The translations under genes and the position numbers were made by a program. A stretch of 64,000 nucleotides of DNA from the NCBI RefSeq assembly GCF_954871325.1, contig NC_088775.1, positions 6,301,561 through 6,365,560 on the forward strand, in the 5' to 3' direction. Shown here piece after piece: positions 23,690 through 36,629 of this stretch. Below the pieces are notes generated by a model that ran no database searches, had not been told where the DNA came from, and saw only the letters and a list, made by a program, of their open reading frames with translations. This DNA is from Gordionus sp. m RMFG-2023 (Eukaryota; Nematomorpha; Gordioida; Chordodea; Parachordodidae). How positions within the stretch are numbered: the first letter of the stretch is position 1; every line of letters begins with the position of its first letter.

Positions 23690-24230
23690 ACCCCATTGTA
23701 ATGGGCTATTTAGTAGATTATTAGAAAAAATAATTGCCACGGGTTAAAACCGAGGATCTTAACTTATTAAGTATACCTATCAATTAGGATTTAGTGTGAT
23801 GGGAGAAGGCAAATAGCTTCACATGCCATTTGTATTATATCCAAAATCCTCCTCCTTACATAGCTATTATCAAAGTAGACTTTAGAAATGCTTTCAAAAG
23901 CAAATTTCGTGAACATGTCTTAAATTGTTTTTATCTTAAATTTCTTGTTGTTCAAAATTCCTAGAGACATACTGACATTAAAACCCCTTTATTCTGCTCA
24001 CATGTCATAAATTCTGACGAAAGGATCCTGAAGTGGGCACATTTGGTATCCATTATCTCATCCATTATTTTAAATCTAATTTTGATTTGGATATAAATAT
24101 TTGGTATCTTGATGATGGAACAATCTGTGATGCTCATAATTGGCTTTCAATTTCTTGAAGCCAATTTTAAATGACTCATTCTTAATAAATCCAAAATCTG
24201 TTTCCATGATAACAAAATAAAAAATCCTCA
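23690..24230 (+). mobile_element. second reverse transcriptase relic of the WYLDDGT type
   Basis: In broken frames the sequence gives IIKVDFRNAFKSKFREHVLN (about 23866-23925) and INIWYLDDGTICDAHNW (about 24088-24138). These are the same landmarks as in 3990-5285, without the QGDPL block between them. It is a short, heavily decayed piece with no ends. Confidence 0.6.
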
Positions 24231-24334
24231 TCTAGCAAAATTAATTATTGAGTACATAATTATAAAAATTAAAAAAAAGTATATTAATATAATTTAAAAA
24301 AAAGGTATACCCAAGTTGGATTAAGAAAAAAAAA

Positions 24335-24408
24335 ATCTTTGCTGGGATTCGAACCCATGACCCTCATATTTGTAAACGACGCTCTTGCCGATTAGACCAT
24401 AGACGCTA
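24335..24408 (-). ncRNA. tRNA-derived SINE head (or tRNA pseudogene)
   Basis: On the minus strand it has an A box TGGTCTAATCGGCAAGAGC and a B box GGGTTCGAATCCC at normal spacing, followed by a T-run. The 3' acceptor side does not pair with the 5' AGCGTCT, and the anticodon arm is mismatched, so it cannot be a working tRNA. Confidence 0.6.
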
Positions 24409-24447
24409 TTCAAAAAACGTGAATTTTTAAAATATATATTATAAATT

Positions 24448-24487
24448 GTGACATTGTGACAGTGACAGTGACAGTGTGACTGTGACA
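24448..24487. repeat. microsatellite of GTGACA type
   Basis: A short run of GTGACA and GTGAC words lies just beyond the SINE head, on its 5' side. Confidence 0.8.
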
Positions 24488-24569
24488 AGGCTTTTATATA
24501 TATTATAGATATTAAAAAATTTAAAGAGGGTTTCATGAATACAAAAGAAATGAAAGCAAAATTTTGTCT

Positions 24570-25689
24570 AGATAACAATCAGGCCCGATTTTAGGTTTTT
24601 TTTGGGAGGAAGGTAGGGGGCATAAAAATTTTAAACCGCCAAAAACTTTGCAATGCTCCCCCTCCTCCCCCACTCCAATTGTTTTAAAAGATTGTATACT
24701 GGAAAATATATTTATATTTTTCGAATAAATTAGAAATGGGAGAGAAATAACTGTTATTCAAACCAATATAGGTTAAAAAAATCTATTTATTCATTTCTAC
24801 TGAAATATCTAATAACACTTACTGCACTTCAAATTGTAAAGAGGTAAGAGAAATGTAATTGTGGAGATGAAAGATCAATTTAAGATTCAGATAGATTTTG
24901 AAATACGGCTCGATCAAAATTATAACCTAATAAATATTATGTAGGTCTGGAGATTTTGCTAATAGATTGCATAAAGATTTGGACATCTATTTGAAGACGA
25001 GACTTACAAAATATTATTTTGGCTAAAACCTTAATGGGGCCGTTTTTAATTAAATCGGGGTTTTGACAACAATATTAACATATCAAAAAGATTGGTACTA
25101 ATAATGGAAGAAGAATTTTTAAAAATTAAGTTGAATAATTAATGCAGTTCTTTGCATTCTCTGTAATATCTATAACCAAAAACGATGATATATCAAAATA
25201 AGTTTTACTAATTAGCAAAATTTCCCAGACAAGCAGACAAGTCTTTTGCTGCCGAGCCACTATGCTAAAGATATGCCATCAGGGTGCTTACCATCTTCAT
25301 TTAGAAGACCTGCTCCAAACTAGTGGGAAAACCGACCGAAATCAAAGATTTACTGACCAACCTATTTAGATTGTCATGTAGTAAAAAACGGGCACTGACC
25401 TTAAGGAAAAAAAAACAATGTCTAGAAAGATTTTAAAAAGATAATACAACTTCAAAAATGGTATGAATATAAAATAGTTTATGGCATCTGTTTTCTCTGG
25501 CAAATTGCTTTCGCTTTTAAATCATTTTTTTTGAGCTGTCTTAAAATTTAAAATTCTGATCTTACCGGAAATATATTCCAGACCTACCCTATGAATTTAA
25601 GACAATTTTGCCATGAATTTTTGAACTTAAAAATGAGGTAATTTTGAAAATAATTAAGAAAGTTTTTTTGAACTCCCTGTCATTGTAAA
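24570..25689. other. repeat fragments, no gene
   Basis: G-rich and C-rich patches at 24600-24670 look like transposon subterminal sequence. An eroded copy of the AAACGGCTC MITE may lie at 24905-25080 (TACGGCTCGAT, then GACAACAATATT). An arm of the foldback family lies at about 25510-25590 (TTGAGCTGTC, CTTACCGGAAATATATTCCA). Nothing coding is seen. Confidence 0.4.
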
Positions 25690-27483
25690 GGGTAGTGACG
25701 CACCTGGTAATCTGTAGGTCGAAGTGATATTGGTATATCTACCCTAAGAAAACCGAATTATATAAGCAAAATAAAAAGTGGAAAATCAGATTTTAATTGT
25801 GAGATTCGCCAAACTATTGGAAGCACATTAATTCATAAAACTTATATAAAGTTATTATTAAAATACAAATTAAAATGTGCTGCATAGTGTAAGAACGAAA
25901 AAAAAATACAGAAACATTGACTGTTTGCGTCAATATTTAATGTCCATGGTATATATTCATTCTAATATCAGTTTTGCCAGCCATAAAAATAATTCAAGAA
26001 AAACAATGCATGAATGAAAAATAATGAACGAAAATACTAAAGTTAAAATTTTACAATTTGTTTTAAAAAAATATACCTCCTGGAGAGGGGATTGAGTGCA
26101 AAATTATTTTCTAATTGAAGTGCACTTAAAATTTAAGTGCCTTTTTGCAAATTAGAAATGCATTCGTTTCTTAAGCCCCCTTCCCCCGTTATAGTATAAT
26201 ATATCAAAGGATCAAATTTCGCATTTTAGAACAATTAGTTTCACAAAGTAAAATTAATTGATCGCAGTTTTTTATGTTCAAAATGAGAAGTTTAAATAAA
26301 TTATTCTGCCAATCCATAAAAATACATCTTGACATAGAATAATTTGAACCTTTCTCTCTTTCTCATATTACCTGTTCTATGAAGTTATCTTAAGGGAAAA
26401 ATAGTCTCGGAGGCCTAAAAAACATATTTAACAATTATATGGATCAGTGCTGTTAAATGGCTAGAGTTAAACCAATTTTTAAAAGGCTAACTCAATATTT
26501 TAGCCAGAAAAATATTTTATCTAACCCTCAAGATTTCGATATGCCCTAACCGTTATGCTATCTCTAATCAAAATCTTCATATTAGTGTTATATTTTTTTG
26601 TATAAAATATTATGTGAGTCGTTTTTAAAAATCGGTTTAAATAGAGCCGATTTAACAACTCTGATATCAACTTTCCTAATATGGCAAAATATCTATGTTA
26701 GCGATAATATATTTTAGCCGGTTATGTATTTTTCCAGCATTGTTATTTTTTCAAATTTGAATAATTTTTTGAGGGTGTTTTTTTTTTAAATTTAAAAGTT
26801 TGATTTTACCGAAAATATATTCCAGCATGTCCTGAATAGCTATATTAGGAGTTGCAGATAAATTTACCGTTAAAATTTGAGTATTTATAATTTGTATGAA
26901 AAAAATGAAAAACAAATATAAATTAAATTATATTGAGTTCAAAGATTCATGGCAAAATTGTCTCTAATTCATAGAGGTATTCCAACGTAATGAAGTACAT
27001 TTCCTATAAATTGGAATTTTTAAATTTAGAAGAACGCGCTCAAAAAAATGATTTAAAGTTGAAAAAATAACATATTGCCGGACCAAATGCCGTACATTTA
27101 TATATAAAACTGCATACCAAAAAAAAATGCAATTAATTTAAAAATTAATTCTAATATTAAAATAAGATTATGCATTTCAATTAAAAAACTACTCAATTTG
27201 TTCTCTTTTAAATAATTTTTCATGCGGTTTTCCATTATATTTTCTAAATTTTGAAAAAAAAATGTAATAAATTTTATTTATAATTAATAATAAATTCAAA
27301 CTCAAAAATTAATAAATAAACTGTTAAATATGCTTGTTACTGCGTAATATATCCAATTATTAAAAATTATTAATTTGATTTGTTTGAATTCTAAACTTAT
27401 TTTTATTAAAATCCATAGCAGGCAGATGCGCATTATAAATAATTAGTTATATACGTTAAATCTTATTAGTCAATTCATAATTC
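25690..27483 (+). repeat. 5' flank of unit 4 with MITE and foldback element
   Basis: Homology to the other units begins near GGTCGAAGTGATATTGG. Included are a C-rich tract at 26176-26188, a palindromic MITE at 26445-26663, a foldback element at 26694-27102, and the proximal promoter with a TATAAATAA box at 27434. The TA site that carries the 13297-13907 element in unit 3 is unfilled here (TATACCTCCTGG near 26080). Confidence 0.65.
26694..27102. mobile_element. foldback MITE with long inverted arms
   Basis: The left arm (TATGTTAGCG, GTTATTTTTTCAA, TTTTTTGAGGGTG, TTTTACCGAAAATATATTCC) is answered on the right by its complement (ATTTCCTATAAATTGG, GAACGCGCTCAAAAAAATG, TTGAAAAAATAACATATTGC). The arms are about 130 bp. 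Related arms lie at 5461-5593 and 25510-25590, and inner blocks resemble 36115-36504. No coding sequence. Confidence 0.7.
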
Positions 27484-28804
27484 ATGGAAGAACAGCAGCT
27501 TTGTTTTAAATATTCCTCGATAGAATTACTTGACAATTACAAAGTAAACTGGGTGATTAAAATTTTCTGTATATTTATTTTGATTTCGGGACTGATTGGG
27601 AATTTATTTGGAGTAATTTTCCAATTTAATCCATCCGTAATCATTGATTTATGTGCTCATCTCAAGGGCTTTATTAAATATCCCAAGAATTTAATTAAAA
27701 AGATGAGGCGATCAGCTGGAAAATGGTTTAGGAATAAATCGCCGATTGTATTTATTTCGTCTTCAGACCCTCAAAATTTGTTGTCAATAAATACAAGGCG
27801 CGGAAATATTAGTATAATCTCCTCCAATAGAATAAGGCATAATTTTAATGTTAATCAATATTTGTTAAAGTGGTTTTTCGTAGTAAATTTTATAAATGCT
27901 TTCGGTTTAATCATTGCACCCTTGCTCAAAATATACGGGCGTGAGCATTCAGAAAATTCGTTCTGGACTTCTAAAGGTTGGATAGGATATTTGGCACATT
28001 ATCATTATCCCATATCGAAATCATTGATACATTTTGGTTTCTTTATTTATTTACTCTTATTCGCGAATCAACTGATTGCAGTTGTATTTCCATTCAAATA
28101 CAATTTATTAGTTAATATTAAAAGAGTCAGAATTGCTATGCTCTTGGGTCTCACATACTCGATCATATGGTATTTTCCTACTTACAAATGGTTTACTTTG
28201 TATAAGACAAAGGTATGTACAACTTCAGCAAGTGGAGGAAATAAATCTTATACAGAAGATTTTGTCTATTATTATTTAATCCGAAAATTTGGACAACAGG
28301 AAACCAACTCTAAGTATCTTTGGATAACTTACCAAATTTGCAGAGAGGTTTTTGCTGTGTTAATGCCATTTTCTCTGATGATTATAGGCAAAATTATACT
28401 TATAAAAAGAGGCATAAAAGTTGCGGATAATATTTATAAATCATACAATAGTAAGCATGTTATAAGCATGTATAAGCATGTCTACAATCGAAACTACTAA
28501 TAGATGGCATTCTAAAAAGTTATCCGAGAATAGGCAAAATATAAAAGCGTTAACCATCTTAACATTTCAATTTGTATTTTTTCTGTTACCAGTATCAGTC
28601 TATCAAATGGTTATAGATATTTTGGTCATGAAATATTCTAACAAAGTTTTAGCTAATATTTTTAACTTTTTTATTGTATTAGAGTATATGTACGTTAGTT
28701 GTACTTTTTATTTAAACTTATTGTTTAATTCCAATTACAGACACTTTGTCATCGAAAGAGTGAAGAATTATTCCGGAATTTTTAAAAAAATATTTCAAAA
28801 TTAA
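27484..28804 (+). pseudogene. receptor copy 4, near-intact 7TM gene with one frameshift
   Basis: A clean 338-codon frame covers TM1 to TM5: SGLIGNLFGVIFQF, a loop rich in Lys and Ser, FVVNFINAFGLIIAPL, ANQLIAVVFPFKYNLL, and WITYQICREVFAVLMPF. At 28459-28480 a 10-bp unit (TATAAGCATG) is duplicated in tandem, which shifts the frame and ends the product at 28500 after KHVYNRNY. The remaining TM6-TM7 part is open to 28804 (FVFFLLPVS, FYLNLLFNSNYRHFV). About 150 bp of the third inner loop is missing, as in copy 5, so those two are sisters. A single lesion suggests very recent loss. A five-span product could still be made. Confidence 0.8.
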
Positions 28805-31385
28805 TATTTATAGCATTCTTCGTATAATTTTATATTTAAATTTTTTTTCACTTCTTATATTTATATGTAAAATATTATTTTAACTCTGATCTCTCTATCT
28901 CATCAATATATATTTCGAAAAGAATAATATTTTATCTTGTAGAAAGGTCTGCTAGAAATAAACGTACTGAATTATTTTCAATCGAGGCTGAGAAATTTGA
29001 ACACATAACTTAAGATATTTTGTTGTTTTTATATTACAGAGCGCTCCTAACATTTTAAACATTTTATACAAAGCAACTTTACCACAAGGTATGATATATA
29101 TTCTACAAATCGTAATTTCGTGTTAAAATACAAACTCCCGATAAATTATATTTTATAGCTGAGACTTTAAATCTCAAAGCGTAAAGAATTTTAGGGAATA
29201 AATTTTTTTAGTATAGTAAAAGCGGTTTTTAAAAGCGAGTTAAGTTATTTGAATGAAGTAGTTAAAAAGGTCAACAGCCCCCTTTACCCTCTGTAGAGGA
29301 GTTTAGATGAGTTAAATCATTTATGTGTATAATCTTTGAACCTAATGAGTGAAAGGAGGAGGAAAATAGGTGGGTGGACAAATCTCATATTTGGAAATGT
29401 TTAGAGAAAAACCCGTTAGTAGGGTACAAGTGTTTAATTATCTTGGGGATAGATAGGATAGCTGATATCCCAAGAAACGATTTCATCAATTAAATACTAA
29501 GAATTAAGAAATAAATCGAGTATGTTTAATATCAGAAACTAAACATTGTATCTCCAAGCATAAGTAAACTAATGCAAGACCCAAAAGGTTCCTGTTGGAT
29601 CCCCTACTGCGATAATAAAACATGATTATTATGATTAAAATATAAAATTGTTGCAGAGCTATTATTCAGAATTTGGCCAATGGATGTCCAAAATTTTGTT
29701 CCATCTATTATTATAATTTTCAGGCATGCGTAACATTTTTCTGGATAAAATAATGAGTTAAAAATAATCGGCTCAAATCGAACCGTTTAACAGCACTAAT
29801 TTGTAGAATGACAATTTAATAAAATACAGTTTGTTTATAAAAGATAATTTTAGTTATTTATTATAATATTATAAACAGAGCTTCAAAGATTTTATATGCG
29901 TAAAAATTTCAAAAGATTTAATTATAAAAGATTTTTTGAAAAGAATTTTGGCATTTTTAGGCAAAATTTAATCAAAAAATCCATGTTTTTTAAAAATAAT
30001 TTTCAAAGATTTTTGCTCAAATATTTTTTGATTATTTTTTTCAATCTCTAATTATTAGTGAATAATGAGTAATGGTAATTCTTCAATTATAGGAAGAGAA
30101 TAAACGCGCGTCCTCTCAGGGGATAATAAAAACTATGTTTATATTTTCGCGAACGATTTTTTTTGCAGCGAGGTTTCGTAGGTGAGAGATCAATTGTTAT
30201 TTAATCTAATTTCTATGCATGCATGGTGATATCAATGTGAATTCAGTCCTGTTAATATATTTTAAAATCAATTTTGCTAACCATAAAAATTAACCTTATT
30301 ATAAGCTAAATAGAAATTAAACACCTACCTTTTAAATGCAAGCAGGTTAAACTTCTGGAAAAATTGTTTTATAACTCATATCAATAATTTGGGCTTTTTT
30401 AATCAATTTTAGTTCTTGAACCCCTTTGGCAAATATTAAAAAAAATAACACTTTGACAAAATAAGATACAAAAATTTATATACTTCCAGAACGAAAATTA
30501 GAAAAATAGTGTATAGGCCTCCAAAATATTTGCTTAGCATACATATTTATTTTTTAATCCGATTATTTACAAGTCACTATATAGAAACCTAGTCAATAGA
30601 AACAATAACGTCACATCTTAGTCTACGTCTGAATATTAGATTCAAACGTCATAACATAATTACTACCAAGTGCGTTTTTATAATTAGAAAGAATCCCATA
30701 CAAATAGTAGCGTTTTGGGAGATGTCCCACTTTTTAAACTTTTTTGTCTTTATCATTGTTAATACGTAAATTTTTATGATTTTTCCGCCAACTTTATTAA
30801 ATTTAAAAAGAAAAATTTCCTACATGATTAAATAGAATTATAAATTTAAGGATAGGGTTTTATCAAAAGTAATGAAAGCATTTTTTTTTCGTCTAGATAT
30901 AAATATAAAAGTATAATAAAAATAAAATTTAAACCTAATCATATTTTCCACGAGGGGGTGGGGGTTAAACCCCCCCCCCCCCCCCTGTCTACGTCACTGG
31001 ATCTATGCCTCTTAAATATTTTTAAATATATTTTTTTTTATTACAATAAAAATATGATTTGTTATAAAATATTTCCGTATATTGTTTAACTAGCTGTGAT
31101 TTTTTTTAAAAATGTTATCAATATGTTATTTTTAGAATAACTACAGCAAGTCAAACAATTTTATAAGAAAGTTGTTACAATTATATGGAAATGTTTCACA
31201 AAAAAACAGATACTATATTTACTATATATTTAACCATATTTTATAATTTTTTATATATTTATTTTTTAAAAATAATTATATATATATTTTTTTTAACTAA
31301 TTCTGCTACTTTTAAACAGAAATTTGAATAAATTTAAGTTTTTTAACAAAAATAATGAATAAAAAGTAACAATATAAAATCGAGA
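28805..31385 (+). repeat. 3' flank of unit 4, shared with unit 5
   Basis: This matches 34655-35600 and 37970-39060: the block CCCCCTTTACCCTCT near 29280, GAGGAGGAAAATAGGTGGG at 29357, CTAATTTCTATGCATGCATG near 30208, and AGCAAGTCAAACAATTTTAT near 31146. A half MITE (GGCTCAAATCGAACCG) ends at 29796. A C-run followed by TGTCTACGTCACTG at 30970-31000 looks like a solo hAT terminus. No gene is seen. Confidence 0.6.
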
Positions 31386-33343
31386 CAATCCTTTTTTTTA
31401 GAAAAAAAAAATTAATCGGTAAAATTGATTTTCAAATTTTTTAACAAATCATAATTAAATAATTGAATAAATAGTTAAAGGATATTTACTCAAAACAAAA
31501 TATCATTCTTTTAGAGAAAAATTAATGTCTAAATATAAATTTAGTTTATTTATTTAGGAGGTAGATTAGCTATGAGCCTTGAACCATACCTATTCGTCAT
31601 TTATCCGAAACTCAATCCAAGATCTGGATCATTCTTTGACACCAACTCAAAGTTTGGGTAATTTTTTGAACCCCGAATCTAGGTAATATGAATTTAAAGA
31701 AAAATTTTGAAAAATCACATTTTTATTCTAGGCACATCTTAAAAAAAGAATTTATTTCAAATTCATATGCAGCTTCCTGCACTACTTATGCCTGAAACCG
31801 GTAATAATTTGAATAAATGAATCTATTGCGTCTTATATATTCTTCTCTACTAGCTACCATCCTTCACCCTATTGAAAATATAAGAATCTATGAAAATCAA
31901 CTTCTTAATTACTCTCTAAGCATTAGGTATACTTAGTGATGTCAATAATTATATTCACCCAACGAAAACTGAATTATATAAACAAAATAAAAAGTATAAA
32001 GTCAGACCTTAAGCATGAGATTTGATGAACTATTGGAAACATTAATCTTGAAAACTTGTGTATAGTTAAAGAAGTGATTATCAAAATACAAATTTATTTA
32101 CATAATGTGCATAGTGTAAGAACGCAAAATATAGAAGTATTGACTAGTTGCGATAATATTTATTATCCCTAGTAATTATTAATTCATATAATTTAGCTAG
32201 CCAAAATAAAGAACAAACGAAAATATGAATATAAAGTTAGAATTTTTAATTTGTTTTAAAAAAAGTACCTCCTGAAGAGGGGATTAGGTGCAAAATTTTT
32301 GAATTGAAAAATACTTAAAATCAAAGTGCCTCATTGCAAATTTATTGCCGCATTTGCTTCTTACCCCCTCCCCCCCCCACCCCCTCTGGTTATAGAAGAC
32401 ATATACATATTTTTCAATTTTCCAACTTGCGTTGATCATATAACTATATAATTTATCGAAGGATTCAAATTCGTATTTTGAAAGAATTAGCTTCACAGCG
32501 TAAAAAATTGATTGCAGTTTTTTATATTCAAAATGCCTAGTTTAATTGAATGATTAAGCAGTTTCTTTAAAAAAAAGAAATAAAAACTCATCCATTAAAA
32601 ATATACGCTTATTTTCAACACTAACCTTGAACCTTTCCCTCTTTCCCATCTGTTCTATAACGGTAACTTGAGGTAAATACTGTTTCGGAGGCCCTAAAAT
32701 GATATCAACAGTGTTATTAAATTTTTAATAAAACGGCCAACTCAATATTTTAGCAAGAAAGATATTGTCCAAACCTTGAGATTTGGTTAATAGATGTCCT
32801 AAATGTTGTGCTATCTAGGAATAAAATACTCATGCTTGCTTAATATTTTCTGGATAAAATCGGATAAGAGACATTTAATAAAATTTATGCCAACTTTTCA
32901 AATATAGAAAATAAAATATCGTATATTTGAAAAATAAAATTTATTTATAATAATATAAAACTGTATTCCACTAAAAAATGATTGCTATTAAATAAAATAA
33001 TAAAGTATAATGATAATAGAGTAGCATTTCAATTAAAAAACTGTGCAATTAGTTCTCTTTAAAATAATTTTTCATGAGGTTTTCCATTATATTTTAGAAA
33101 TTTTGAAATTAAAAAAATATTATAAATTTTATTTATAATTAAGGGATATTTATAATAATTTATATTTATTAATAAATAAACCGTTAAATATACTGTAACT
33201 ACGTAATTTATACTATTAATTACAAATAAAAATAATTAATTTGAATTGATTTGTTTGAATTGGAATTTTATTTTTATAGCGTCTTCGCATTATAAATAAT
33301 TAGTTGATATATACGTTAAATCTTATTGGTCAATTCATAATTT
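31386..33343 (+). repeat. 5' flank of unit 5
   Basis: It starts ATCGAGACAATCC directly after the unit 4 flank, a true unit junction. It follows unit 3 closely without the TA element. It holds a C-rich tract at about 32367-32384, an eroded palindromic MITE at 32709-32885 and a TATAAATAA box at 33291. Confidence 0.65.
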
Positions 33344-34654
33344 ATGGAAGAACATCAGCTTTGTTTTAAATATTCCTCGATAGAATTACTTGACAATTTA
33401 AAGATAAACTGGGTTATTAAAATTTTGTGTATATTTATTTTGATTTCGGGACTTTGGGAATTTATTTGGAGTAATTTTCCAATTTAATCCATCCGTAATT
33501 ATTGATTTATGCGCTCATCTCAAGAGCTTCATTAAATATACTAAGAATTTAATTAAAAGGGTGAAGCGATCAGCTGGAAAATGGTTTTGGAATAAATCGC
33601 CGACTCTACTTATTTCGTCTTCAGACCCTCAAAATTTGTTGTCAATAAATACATGGCTCGGAAATAGTAGTATATTCTCCTCCAATAGAATAAGGCATTA
33701 TGTTAATGTTAATCAATATTTGTTAAAGTGGTTTTTCGTAGTAAATTTTATAAATGTTTTCGGTTTAATCATTGCACCCTTGCTCAAAATTTACGGGCGT
33801 GAGCATTCAGAAAATTCTTTCTGGACTTCTAAAGGTTGGATAGCATATTTGGCACATTATCATTATCCCATATCGAAATCATTGATACATTTTGGTTTAT
33901 TTATTTATTTACTCTTATTCGCGAATCAACTGATTGCAGTTGTATTTCTATTCAAATACAATTTATTAGAATATTAAAAGAGTCAGAATTGCTATGCTCT
34001 TGGGTCTCACATACTCGATCATATGGTATTTTCCTACTTACAAATGGTTTACTTTGTATAAGACAAAGGTATGTACAACTTCAAGTGGAGGAAATAAATC
34101 TTAACAGAAGATTATGTCTATTATTATCTAATCCGAAAATTTGGACAACAGGAAACCAACTCTAAGTATCTTTGGATAACTTACCAAATTTGCAGAGAGG
34201 TTTTTGCTGTGTTAATGCCATTTTCTCTGATGATTATATGCAAAATTATACTTATCAAAAGAGGCATAAAAGTTGCGGATAATATTTATAAATCATACAA
34301 TAGTAAGCATGTTATAAGCGTGTCTACAAAAGAAACTACTAATAGATGACATTCTAAAAAGTTATTCGAGAATAGGCAAAATATAAAAGCGTTAACCATC
34401 TTAACATTTCAATTTGTATTTTTTCTGTTACCAGTATCAGTCTTTCAAATGGTTATAGATATGTTGGTCATAAAATATTCTAACAAAGTTTTAGCTAATA
34501 TTTTTCACTTTTTTTATTGTATTAGAATATATGTATATTAGTTGTACCTTTTATTTAAACTTATTGTTCAATTCCAATTACAGACACTTTGTCATCGAAA
34601 GAGTGAAGAATTATACCTGAATTTTAAAAAAAATATCTCAAAATTAATAATTGT
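33344..34654 (+). pseudogene. receptor copy 5, decayed 7TM pseudogene
   Basis: The start MEEHQLCFKYSSIELLDN is followed by a 2-bp loss in the GGACT-TTGGG word near 33453, which breaks TM1. The frame from 33561 (KRSAGKWFWNKSP) runs through TM2 and TM3 (ANQLIAVVFLFKY) until a second 2-bp loss near 33966. More small losses lie in the second outer loop near 34080-34105, and TGG is TGA in the RWHSKK word near 34348. TM5 and TM6-TM7 remain recognisable. The third inner loop has the same large deletion as copy 4 but lacks the 10-bp duplication. About seven lesions. Confidence 0.8.
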
Positions 34655-36114
34655 AGCATTTGTCGTTTAACCCTAATATAAAGCCATTTAAATATTATTA
34701 TATATATATCATATTTATGCTTAATTTTATATTTACAATTTTTTTCGCTTAACCTTATATTTAAATGTAAAATATTATTTTATCTCTGATCTCTTTATCA
34801 TCTATATATATTTCGAAAAGAATAATCATTTTATCTTTTAGAAAAGGTCTGCGGTCTAAATTATTTTCAATCGAGGTTGAGAAATTTGAAAACAAAACTT
34901 GAGATAATGTTGTTTTTAAATTACAGAGGGCATATTTGACCTGTCAAATCAACTATGAGTGCAGTAGCTTAATTAATTATAGCCCGAACATGTTAAAATA
35001 TTTATACATAACAATCTTTACACAAGGTGCGATATAAATTATATTTTATAGCTGAGACTTTAAATTTTGAAGTATATATAGAATTTTAGGGGTTAGTAAG
35101 GAAAAAGATTGATAAACTTGGAAGGGTTTTTAAAAAGGAGGTTCAATCATTTGAGAAGTAGTTAAAGAGGTTTCAACAACCCCCTTTACCCTCTATAGAA
35201 GAGTTTAGATGAGAGAAATCATTTATGGGTATAATCTTTGAACCAAGTGAAGGATAGGAGGAGAAAAATAGGTGGGTGAACAAAACTCTAGAGAATTCGT
35301 TAGTAAGGTACAAGTCTTCAATTATCATGGGAGTGATAGGATAGCTGAGCCAGGAGATGATTCCATCATTTAAATACTAAGAATTAAGAAATAAATCGGG
35401 TATGTTTAATATCAATGAAACAATGTGTCTCTAAGTATAAATAAACTAATGCCAGACATAAGAGGGGTTTTTTCTAAAACTGCAACGGAGGATGTATTTG
35501 TTAATATATATTTTTTATCTTTTCCTGCGATAATAAAACATAATTATTGAATTTTAAAAATGAAATTGTGGCAGAGATATTATAGATATGGTTTGAGTAT
35601 TCAGGCAGAGGTCGACTGGCCATAAGATAAAGTGGACATTTTGATCCGATGAAATTGACTTATCATAATCACATATCATATATATACTACTTTAGGTTAA
35701 TTTAAGTAGATATAAAATTTCCCCTTGACAAAAGATTCTTAAGATTTAAAGTGAATTTGTTATTTAAGGATTCGATTATATTGTGCTTGACCTTTAAAAA
35801 GAAGCTACATAGACATAGCCCCCTAGGGAGGGAGGGGGATTAATAATTTCTGAGGGCGAAGCCCACAGACCCCATATTGAGCGGGCCTTCGACCCCCTTT
35901 TGCCCGGCCTTTGGCAGGGTTTCCTTACTCATATATATTTATAAAATATTTTTACAAGATAGGGGTTTAATTTTAATAAATTAAAATATATTTTTTTTTA
36001 TTTAAAATATATGAAATTGGTTAAGAGATTATATCAAAAAATAAGCTTGGAAGAAATAGGAAATATATTTTTATTAGTTTATATAAAATATAATAAATTA
36101 CATATAAATATATA
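34655..36114 (+). repeat. 3' flank of unit 5 with a hAT-like fragment
   Basis: It matches the unit 4 flank to about 35600. At 35815-35935 a piece with GGGCGAAGCCCACAGACCCC and GGCCTTCGACCCCC resembles the subterminal sequence of the hAT at 21077-22634. No gene is seen. Confidence 0.5.
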
Positions 36115-36504
36115 TGTCGTATTGGGATTCGGAATCCGTGGGGACTCGGAATCTCTTGATTTAAAATTCTTTACCGAGAGCGATTTAAAAAAATTTAAAG
36201 TCCGATTTAACCGGAAATGTATTCTAGTATGGGTAGAGCACCCAAACTGTAAATTTCAAACAATATTGCCGTGAACTTTAGAACTACTTCTATATATTAA
36301 TTTTTGTATGGATTTTTCATATAAATTAAAAAATACAAAAATGTCTATCGCTGAAAATGGGTGAAATTTATAGGGTAAATACTCTACACATGCTGGAATA
36401 CAATTCCTGTAAAATCAGACTTTTAAAATCCAAAAATCGTCCTTAGTAAATGATTTAAAATTGAGAGATTCCGAATCCCCACGGATTCCGAAACCCCATA
36501 CGAC
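36115..36504. mobile_element. 390-bp foldback MITE with long inverted repeats
   Basis: The left arm TGTCGTATTGGGATTCGGAA and the reversed right arm TGTCGTATGGGGTTTCGGAA continue as inverted repeats for over 60 bp (CCGTGGGGA-TCGGAATCTCT) and then as weaker matches with CCGG-AATGTATTC. The flanks are TATATA repeats, so the target duplication cannot be read. The short open frame across it is a by-product of the repeat. Confidence 0.8.
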
Positions 36505-36629
36505 ATATATATAAATATATATATATACATTAATACAAAAACGTAGTAATAATTTATAATGCATGCAAGATTTAATTTTTTTTAGAGTTTAATATTAATT
36601 AATTTTTTTTTTTTAATGGCTTAAACTAT

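Noticed and set aside
24335-24408. a functional tRNA gene
   Set aside because: A and B boxes are good, but the acceptor and anticodon stems do not pair.
24321-24578. 85-codon open frame on the minus strand
   Set aside because: It reads through the tRNA-derived SINE head and a GTGACA microsatellite; the apparent protein is the usual SINE translation.
36011-36274. 87-codon open frame on the plus strand
   Set aside because: It lies across the left arm of the foldback element and its residues are set by the inverted repeat; no homology.
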